From Lentinus brumalis (taxonomy: Eukaryota > Basidiomycota > Agaricomycetes > Polyporales > Polyporaceae): 64,000 bases of DNA. Both the position numbers and the translations under genes were made by a program. The notes beneath the pieces were generated by a model, which searched no databases, was not told the DNA's origin, and was given only the letters and a program-made list of their open reading frames with translations. Positions 56,456 through 64,000 of this stretch are shown one piece after another. Within the stretch, counting starts at the first letter, position 1; every line of letters begins with the position of its first letter. Location of the stretch: assembly GCA_001792895.1 (NCBI GenBank), contig MARA01000030.1, forward strand, positions 62,001 to 126,000, written 5' to 3'.

Positions 56456-56562
56456 GGGCGACGTGACTCTGGTCACAGGCTCTTGCCTGTTTAGGGTATT
56501 GTTTGTTCGGAACAAACAATAGTTCGCGCGGCGAGAATTCCGGATCTTTATGCAAAGGGCTG
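56456..56562 (-). repeat. right terminal inverted repeat of the transposon
   Basis: Reverse complement of 52975-53081. Its inner edge directly abuts the transposase start codon (56454). Confidence 0.93.
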
Positions 56563-56756
56563 TAGGCAAGTAGCGCAGCTATATAGTCGTCCTCAAGAGT
56601 ACTCGTACTGTTACACAAGGTACTTGCGTGTGATATGTAGTCCGAGACCAAGTGCAGCAGACACTAGTAAACTCGGATTGAGACCCAAGAAGAACAAGCA
56701 CGAGAAAGCGGGGTATCCAGCGGACGCAGCGCGATATCAAAGTAGTCCGTATATCC

Positions 56757-58280
56757 CTACTGGGCAGTGTACCGGGGCGGCAGGGTACCATCGTCGCGAT
56801 ACAGCCTCAATCCCGAATCCATCTCTTCCATCCGTCCAGATGGCGGCACTGCTTGAGCTCGGAGTGGCCTGCGGGGCCGTTCACGCGCATGTATCGCGCG
56901 TAACAGCGACTGTACATCCGGCTGCCGCTCGGGCCCAGGAGGCACATACCACGGCGATCGAGCAACCTCCGCTCGCAAGATCGTGCTCGGGCTTGGAGTC
57001 GCGGGCTCCGGGGTTTCCGCCACTGGCGGAATGGGCTCGCAATCGACCTCGGACTCGGAGCTATGAGAAGAGGGGCGAGAAGAATGGCGGCCATGCGCCG
57101 CGGCGGCGTCGAGGGGATCTTCGATCGAACGCATGTACGAGCGGCGGACGTCGTGAGCCTGCGCGTATGACGAACTGGTGTATATGCTGGCGGCGCTCGT
57201 GGCGTAATGGCATGGTGCATGTTGCCTGTGTACGCAACCATGCATCTTGCAAAAATGGCCGTCGGGATCTGGGCGCGAGAACGCTGTGCCCGTGAAGGAT
57301 GCTGTCTCTTGAGTGAAGATGGAGGGCGCGCACAGGGCTGCTGCGAGTGCATACCGTGAGCATGCGACGAATGCGACATGTGAGCTGAGGTCCTACCTTT
57401 CCTCCGTCGGAGTCGCCACCACAAGGCGAGGGCGACGGCAAGGAGTACGACACCCACCGCGCCTCCCGCGGAGACTCCGATCGTAGCGACGCGGCTTGCT
57501 GAAGAGGAGGTCGGCCCCTGGGCCGTAGCCACTGCTGACGCGGAAGAACTCCTCGAGCTAGCAGGCGAGCTGAGAAGTGACACCGTCGAGTCGGTCTGAA
57601 AGGTAGTGGAGGTGATATTATCGCCAGTGAACGGCGCAGTCAAGTTCAGACTTGCAGTGATGCTCGTGGTCGAAATGGCGGATGTGGGCGTGACAGAGGT
57701 GCGAGTCTCCGACACTAATCGCGTGGTCGTAACTCCGATGAAGGAGGACGAAGACGAGGAAGATGTAGAAGAGGAGGCTGAGAACGTGGGCGGTCTCGAC
57801 GTCGTCGAGGTCGTCGCACCCGAGGTGGGAGCCGCATCTACGAGGAAGTAGTCCAGCCAGAAGAGATTCGGACTCGTCCCGTTCACGTTAGTGATCTCGA
57901 TGGTATGGTCTGCAGGAGACAGGCTTCGGTTCACGTAGAAGACCACGTCAAAGGTCCTCTCGCTGGTCCAGGGTGCGTTGTAAGTATCGACAACCACGCC
58001 GTCGAGAGTGTACATGGTCGTCGGCTGACCGTCATGAACAGACGGATCCAATATGCCCACAACCTGCACACCCGTACCTAACATCATCGTCGTCAGTACT
58101 TAACGAAGCCCACTGACATCCCTGCCCCATACCGTGAAATCGAAGCGACACCGTCAGCTCCGGAAGAGCAGCACCGTGCCTTGAGCTCCCGGACGCGAGC
58201 GTGAACGGGTCGACGATCCATTGCGAGCTTGAATACTGCACCAGAGGGTCAGAGTCTTCGATGCGCCCCGCCGAGGACAT
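56757..58280 (-). CDS. single-pass membrane protein, ectodomain type I with PPRY tail (T9), 470 aa
   Basis: Exons 58133-58280, 57397-58077 and 56757-57340 sum to 1413 nt, both introns phase 1; intron 2 (56 nt) could end three bases later without changing frame. Start MSSAGRIEDSDPLVQYSSSQ; the ectodomain ends LFWLDYFLVDAAP. Ser/Thr stalk, TM IGVSAGGAVGVVLLAVALAL, then RLRRRK. The tail is long and His/Arg rich in its first third, keeps a reduced form of the amphipathic segment (PERQPDVQSLLRAIHAR) and ends EEMDSGLRLYRDDGTLPPRYTAQ, so PPRY near the C-terminus. Most diverged tail of the PPxY class. The transposon inserted about 200 bases beyond its 3' end. No signal peptide seen. Confidence 0.78.
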
Positions 58281-59407
58281 CTCCCGCGCTTCTGCGGCTC
58301 GAGGCGAGTGCGAGAAATCCAGAGACAACTGAAGGATGTGAGAGCACGAAGTGGAGCAGGGAGAAAGGGACTCACCATCGCTCCTCGAATAAGGCCAGCG
58401 ACTCCCGGCGTAGGAGGCTATCTGCTTGCCTAGTCCTCACGAGCTGGAAACTGACCCGCACGATATCAGTCACATACCGTCTGACCAAGTGATCATCACT
58501 GATCAGCCTCCGACGAGAGCTACATCTTGTGTTCTCCGTGCCGTGTACTGCGACAGATTATGTGTGCGTACCTAACACGGAGCGGCGCAGACAGTCAGTG
58601 ACGCAACAAGACAACACTTGAGTAACGAGCAGCACGCACCTAGTTCCGGCTCAGAGCGCAACTCGTTGGCTGAAGTCAGATAGCAACACACACTTCGCGC
58701 GTGCCACCTGTCTATGTTCGATCGCATCTGCATCAACAGCGGCCAGAGCTGAATTGCCTCGTGCCAGGCTGGGCCTCAACAGCGGAGGAACGACTGGCTC
58801 CGGGCATCCCGTGAAGAGCTCGTGAGGGTGAGATGGTCATGCGCTCTGCGTCGGGGAGCGAGCGCTATAACGGCGTAGACGTCACCCGGGGTATGAAAAA
58901 TGAAGGAAAAGATGGGGCGCGACGCAGAGGCGAGGTAGGTACACACATGGGTTTGAGGATACCTCAGTACTTGGCTCAGGCTGCGGGAGTGTGGAGTTGG
59001 AAGTCTTCGGACGCAAGTGTGAACACATCAACGTTCCATTGACATTGCGAATTGTGTGCTCCAGGGAGAAGCTGAGATCGTCGATGCGCAGAGTCGAGGA
59101 CGCCTTCTCGGGCCACCGCTGGTACTGAGTAGGACTAGTACATACACATTTCAGCTGAGCCAGTGGCGCGTGTGGCGCGGGGTGCGAGTTCGACTCTGGC
59201 AATAGGCAGACGGTGTTCGGGCATCGGACCGATGACGATGACGACGGGGTCCCGACGGTACAGAACTGGGACGGATCCGGTTCTCTCACCGAGTCCCTCC
59301 TTGTCGGAGTCATGCCTCCTGCTCGTCGTGCGGCCTCCGTCACTCTCCTCTTCGCTGCACCTCTCAAGTCCAACTTCATTCCGCGACACTCGCTCTACCG
59401 TTACAGA
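58281..59407. other. intergenic between divergent T9 and the dehydrogenase gene
   Basis: Divergent promoter region. No conserved frame, RNA gene or repeat recognised. Confidence 0.4.
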
Positions 59408-62400
59408 ATGGCGAGCACATCTGCTGTACGTCGTTTGCAGTCTTGGCGTGTGCTTTCGCTCAGTTAGGGGCGTAGTTTGGTTTGAAGGATGCGTCGCTGG
59501 TGCATACGCAGGGCTTCATCGACGGCAAATGGGTCGACGCGAAGGACGGCGCGGTAATCAAGGTCACCAGTGCGTATTCAGCTTCTTGTATGACTCCCAA
59601 CTCTGAGCACACCGCGTCGCGCGCGTAGACCCTGCCACGGAGGAGGAGCTGGGGACGATCCCGGAGATGGGTCTCGAAGAGACGAAGCAGGCTATCGATG
59701 CTGCATCGAAGGCCTTCAAGACCTGGAGCAAGACAACAGCTAAGGTATGTTCTCCAATCTCCCGGCATGAAACTCCCGTATTCCAAGCCATCTTCGAGCA
59801 CGTTGGTAGAGTGGCCCAAGAGTCAACTGAGAGCTACGAGGCAGGGCAGGGCGGCACGATGATTCGCTGCTTTCCGACCGACTGCCCCGACACTCTTGAT
59901 GGACTGGTCGAGCATGGTGTCTGTGTACTTGCCGTCGCCGGGTTCGAGCAGAACCGAGTCTCGAGCCGTTCTTGAGAATCGTCCAGGAAACTGCCCTCAA
60001 ATCGTCATCTTTGGCTGCCCCTAAGTGCTACGGCCGGGGCCTTCGAGTCGACTCGGATATGATATAGAGACTTCTGGTCCGAAGATCCTTGGACTCTGCT
60101 GCTGACGGGGACACATTCCGAGAAGGTCTGAGCGAGTAGGAACTTTATCCGGCGGACTATCCACCGGATAGTCCGCCGGATAGTCCACCGCACAAAGACA
60201 TCGAGCCCTGCGCAGCGCGTCACATATATACATATTGCACACACGGATGGGCCTGGTCCGGTTCCCGCCTTGACCGCCGCCGCCTCCGCGGTGCCTCGCT
60301 CGCCGCCATGACCAACTTTGTGGGCGGCACATACGCCATAGCTATGTGATATGCCGATTGCCTGACCTGGAGGCACCTTGCGAGCCGCAATGCTGCGTAC
60401 CCTCTAAACACTGGCAATCCCACGTTGGACTGCTCGCCTTCTGGTGACCTCAGCCGGTGATGGTTTCTGCGAGGCGCGTGGCTGGTGGTGATATGATAGT
60501 CGGGAGCGTCAGGGAGGGGAGTGCGGAGTACGTTACAGGCAGGGGGTTCCGAGTCATGTGTCATGTACGCGATAGTCCGCCCATATGCGCGGACTGTTCG
60601 CCGGACCGACACTCACTCGACCTGACGTCTGGTATATCGTCGGCTTGATCCTGGTCCTCATATGCATCGTCGTTGCGTAGGACTGTCGTTCACACCTTCT
60701 ATTTGCAGCATCGACACGACATTCTGATGAAACTGTTCGCGCTCATGAAGGAGAACGCGGATGATCTCTCGCGACTCATCGTAAGTCTTCGTGCATTTCC
60801 AGTACTGTACTGTCACAAACGTCACTCCCGTCTCGTAGACATTGGAGAATGGAAAGCCACTGGCAGAAGCCAAGGTATGTCCGTCCGACTTACACGAATA
60901 GGAGCGCACATCGACGTGTCATCAGGGAGAGCACAACTACAGCTCGTCGTTCATTGAGGTATGTTCGATTCTGGTGACTAAATGATTATGCCCGCTCACC
61001 TATATCCGTGCACAGTGGTTTGGTGAGTGATCAGCGAGCTAGTCGTTGAGTTCGAAGTTCACACCAGCGCATTCAAACAACTGAGGAAGCTGTCCGGACA
61101 TACGGAGGTAGACGTCGCCCTTTTCGCCCTTTCTACACCTAGTACTGCTCGCTGAACGTTACTTTTCTGTGCAGAGGTCATTCCCAGCGCTATCTCTAAC
61201 CTTCGTAACGTGGTCGTCAAGCAACCTATCGGTCCGTCCATACATACCCGCTCTGTGGGACCGCTCGCTGACTTGTCTGCCCAGGTGTCGTGTGCGTCTT
61301 CACGTCGACAGCCCTCATCATCTCTGCGGTATTGATGCAGTAATACAGGTCGATCCTGACACCGTGGAACTTCCCATCGGCGATGATCACGCGAAAGCTC
61401 GGTGCTGCTCTCGCTGCAGGCTGCACGGCGGTCATCAAGCCGCCACCAGAGACGCCCTTCTCCGCACTCGCACTTGTCGAGGTAACGCTCTGCGCAGTGA
61501 TCTGGCACCGCCGTCCTCACACGTATCTCCTCGACAGCTCGCAACTCGTGCAGGCGTTCCTCCGGGCGTGATCAACGTCGTCACGACTCAGGCGAAGGTG
61601 GCTGAGGTCGGACGCGAGATGTGCCAGAACACCGCTGTGAAGAAGGTGTCGTTCACCGGAAGCACGCCCGTCGCGAAGATGCTCTATGGCATGGCCGCGA
61701 GCACGCTGAAGAAGTACGTGTTCAGGCCGACCCGCCTTGATCTGCAGCTGACGCGCACCTGGCTGCAGGGTCTCCATCGAGGCTGGCGGAAATGCTCCGT
61801 TCATCGTGTTCGACGACGCTGACATCGATGCGGCTGTTGAAGGTGGGTCTCTGTAACGGATTGTGTCGTAAGATGGCTGAACGGTGTTGCAGGCGCGATT
61901 ATCTGCAAGTTCCGGGGCACGGGCCAGACCTGTGTCTGCGCGAACAGGATATACGTGCAGTCGTCCATCTACGCCGAGTTCGCGTCGCGGCTCGCCGAGA
62001 AGGTCGCGGCGTTCAAGGTCGGGAACGGCCTCGAGAAGGACACGTACGTGCTCGCCCTGCGCATCGGTTCGGTGGGGCTCACCATGGTCGTTGCTAGCAC
62101 GCACGGCCCGGTCATCCACGACCGCGCGATCGAGAAGGTGCAGCGGCACGTCGAGGACGCGCTCGCGCAGGGCGCGCAGCTGCTCCTCGGGGGCAAGCGC
62201 ATCGAAGGGCCCGGCTCGTTCTTCGCGCCGACGGTGCTGTCGGACGTGCCGCACAACGCGCTGGTGAACCAGGAGGAGACGTTCGGGCCGCTCGCGGCGC
62301 TGACGCGCTTCGAGACCGAGGAGGAGGTGATCCGGCTGGCGAACGACACGTCCGTGGGGCTGGCGGGATACTTCTTCTCGCGGGACGTTGGGCGCGTGTG

Positions 62401-62623
62401 GCGCGTTGCGGAGGCGCTGGAGGTGGGCATGGTGGGCACGAACACGGGTGTGATCAGCCAGGCGGTCATTCCGTTTGGAGGCGTGAAGGAGAGCGGGCTT
62501 GGTGAGTCTTACGCGTCGTCTGCGACAGTGCGAAGGAGGGCTGACGAGGTGTTAGGTCGCGAGGGCGGACATGGGATCGAGGAGTACATGAACGTGAAGT
62601 TCATCGCGTTTGGCGGCTTGTGA
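59408..62623 (+). CDS. succinate-semialdehyde dehydrogenase-type aldehyde dehydrogenase, 486 aa, one abnormal acceptor
   Basis: Sixteen exons: 59408-59425, 59488-59569, 59629-59744, 60709-60780, 60839-60874, 60926-60958, 61016-61022, 61081-61107, 61175-61231, 61285-61291, 61349-61481, 61538-61713, 61769-61842, 61893-62043, 62098-62501, 62556-62623 (1461 nt). [50 protein letters not shown] and [14 protein letters not shown] fit the GabD/Uga2 group, which oxidises succinate semialdehyde to succinate in the GABA shunt. Glu259 (EAGGNAPF) and Cys293 (GTGQTC) are 34 apart, as in the family. No targeting peptide, so cytosolic. Exons 7 and 10 are 7 nt each. The acceptor before exon 8 reads AACAA (61079-61080) where AG is required, although family residues W-F-x-E-E-A-V demand the join; unless another splice is used the gene would be impaired. 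Intron 3 is 964 nt against ~55 for the others. Confidence 0.82.
59745..60708. other. oversized intron of the dehydrogenase gene, probable insertion
   Basis: GTATGT donor and TTTGCAG acceptor are intact, but the intron is 964 bp whereas the others of this gene are 50-65 bp. The extra ~900 bases contain a perfect hairpin (60146-60182) and, 390 bases further, a second inverted pair AGTCCGC...GCGGACT (about 60572-60593) related to its stem. No transposase. Possibly a small non-autonomous element. Confidence 0.5.
60146..60182. repeat. perfect 17 bp inverted repeat (hairpin)
   Basis: Arms TATCCGGCGGACTATCC and its exact complement, separated by ACC. Part of the stem recurs once more immediately to the right (GGATAGTCCACC). 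Confidence 0.9.
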
Positions 62624-64000
62624 GGTCAAGGATGTTGATGCGAACGTTGCGACGCGGTGTGCCTGAGCGTTTGGTAGCCTCGTGCAGCGCCGGCGTCTGC
62701 GAGCTCGCACACGACAGCGACCGTCGGTGCGCCCGAGGACGACAACTCCGCGGACTTCCTATCGCGGACGCGCAGACAGTCCTGCCGCAGCGAGGATGGC
62801 GACCTCAGGGTGTTTTCCAAGGATATCTCGGGGAGATCTGTTTTCTGGGGATATTAGGGAGATTTGGGGGAGAGGGTGTCTCTGAGGAGCGGGTGTTGGG
62901 GAGATGTCGTGTTCCGCAGTGGGACAGGTGCGCACCGGCATTGCTATTGTGCGCAGACGGTACATGCTTACTATGTTACTCTACAGAACTGCTGCTGGTC
63001 TCGGAGCGTGCACCACACCCACCCTCACCTCGCCGCCGTGAGTCCTACGTGAGTCCTACATATTCCGCCCGAGAATAGAGCCCCCTGACGACGCTTCAGC
63101 ATGCGTCTGCCCGTCGTTCTTTCCGCCGACCCCTGTTTGCCGCTTCAAGGGTGCTTTACGACAATAGAAGCCGTTCTGCAACAGCTGAAACGCTAAAACA
63201 CAGTCGAAATCGTGAGCAAGCGGCCGGATACGGCCTGGTACGAGTACATTACAGGCGGGGTGACAGCACGACATTCTCCGGGCTCAGATTCGTGTGCAAG
63301 CATGATAGGGCGCGACGGCGTCGCGACACGGGATAACTACGGGCCCGCCAACAGTCGCAGCAGCAAACCTCGCCGGGGAGAGTCGCCGCGACGCCCCGCG
63401 CTCGCCGGAGATCCTGTACGGCGCATGTTCTTGCTGTAGCACCGCCATTCATGGCCAGCTGTGTACTAGTACAACGGTACTGTAGCACATGCCAGCCGCC
63501 TGCGCAAGACAGTGTTCCGCAACCTGAAATCTCTCGCCTCGACTCTCGAGCACTGGCACGAGTCATGGTTCGATGTGCGGCACATGAGTCCCGGTGCCCA
63601 CAACACGCGACACGGTTGCGGAGGAGGCGTCGACGATGACGAAGAGAACATCAGCACTCACCCTGCGAGGGACCAGTGGATCTCCATGGTTCCCGGCGGC
63701 CGTCGCTCAGCAAGGAGAAGGTTGGGGGATATACAGCGAGGTCACGGCGAGGATGGTAGTGCGCAGGTGAGGCAAAAAGCCGTGTTACGTGGCTCCGAAA
63801 GCGACGGTCTTGGTCTGACGCTCCAACCCGGTTTACCCACAGAGTAAGCAGACCGACTCCGCCCGGGACATTGCTCGCTCGAGTCCTTGGGGCACGGTTG
63901 AAGCAAGCGTCCGGCGGCAGGAGTCGACGGAAAACTACCCCGACAGGCCGAACGTACCTCTTCGGACAGCCATAGCGGCGGCAGGGATACGGCCAATCTC
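62624..64000. other. region downstream of the dehydrogenase gene, no gene recognised
   Basis: Purine-rich stretch near 62.83-62.90 kb (GGGGAGATC, GGGAGATTTGGGGGAGAG). Several open frames on both strands, none recognisable or spliced convincingly. A gene may begin near the right edge, but I cannot support one. Confidence 0.35.

Larger units (their letters stand above)
52975..56562. mobile_element. Tc1/mariner-superfamily DNA transposon with two genes, 3.6 kb
   Basis: Bounded by 107 bp inverted repeats starting CAGCCCTTTGCATAAAG, with one mismatch between the two ends, and flanked by TA on each side, the target duplication expected for this superfamily. It carries a plus-strand seven-exon gene of unknown function and a minus-strand DDE transposase, convergent with only 29 bases between their stop codons. 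Near-identical repeats and an open transposase suggest a recent, possibly active copy. It lies between members T8 and T9 of the membrane-protein array and disrupts neither. Confidence 0.92.

Noticed and set aside
56232..56651. Frames reading YSPLHKDPEFSPRELLFVPN at both transposon ends
   Set aside because: These are translations of the terminal inverted repeat, seen at both ends; not a gene.
1..64000. tRNA, rRNA or CRISPR elements
   Set aside because: I looked for T-loop GTTCRANNC contexts with pairing stems and for evenly spaced direct repeats; the candidates (for example near 59190) do not fold, and the organism is a eukaryote.

Overview
The window is nuclear DNA of a filamentous basidiomycete, most likely an agaricomycete such as a polypore. 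The evidence is GC-rich sequence, genes cut by many 52-62 nt introns (GTRNGT donors, YAG acceptors), a Hos2/HDAC3-type deacetylase, a fungal F-box protein and a Tc1/mariner-family transposon with spliced genes. Exon joins were worked out by hand from splice signals, frame and paralogue comparison. For most multi-exon genes the exon lengths sum exactly to an open frame; the exceptions are described as broken.

Left third (1-22.5 kb): five alpha-arrestin-like loci, all on the minus strand, embedded in a large segmental duplication. The first begins past the left edge. The second carries an in-frame stop. The third and fourth carry different frameshifts. Only the fifth (20417-21890) is completely open. 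From the stop codon of the third locus a ~9.3 kb unit (arrestin + arrestin relic + ~7 kb block 'B') repeats as ~9.3 kb, ~8.3 kb and a truncated 2.1 kb copy. Block B has no confidently recognisable gene. It does keep a TATA box, a short start exon and a splice donor in each copy.

Middle (22.5-38.3 kb): a single-exon F-box gene, the first member of a membrane-protein family, and a duplicated histone deacetylase gene. A third copy of block B (~7.1 kb) lies inverted between the two HDAC copies. The left HDAC copy keeps every catalytic residue but is fused to block-B sequence; the right copy is complete (7 exons, 566 aa).

Right part (38.5-58.3 kb): eight further head-to-tail minus-strand members of the same single-pass membrane family, nine in all with the one at 25.4 kb. 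Each has an ectodomain, a Ser/Thr-rich stalk, one transmembrane segment, an arginine cluster and a cytoplasmic tail. Two phase-1 introns sit at fixed places, one of them exactly after the stop-transfer arginines, so ectodomain+TM and tail are separate modules. Two ectodomain types and two tail types (PPxY near the C-terminus, or a terminal Trp-x-Ala-hydrophobic) occur in all four combinations. A 3.6 kb Tc1/mariner-type element with 107 bp inverted repeats sits between the last two members. It carries a transposase gene and a convergent seven-exon gene of unknown function.

Right end: a succinate-semialdehyde-dehydrogenase-type gene with 16 exons, two 7-nt micro-exons, one 964 bp intron holding a perfect hairpin, and one acceptor that reads AA instead of AG.

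Working hypothesis: the spliced arrestins end in PPAY, and six of the nine membrane proteins end in PPxY. Both motifs are ligands of Rsp5/Nedd4-type WW domains. The locus may therefore hold an expanding set of surface proteins and trafficking adaptors served by the same ubiquitin ligase. This is inference; the motifs and gene structures are seen directly.
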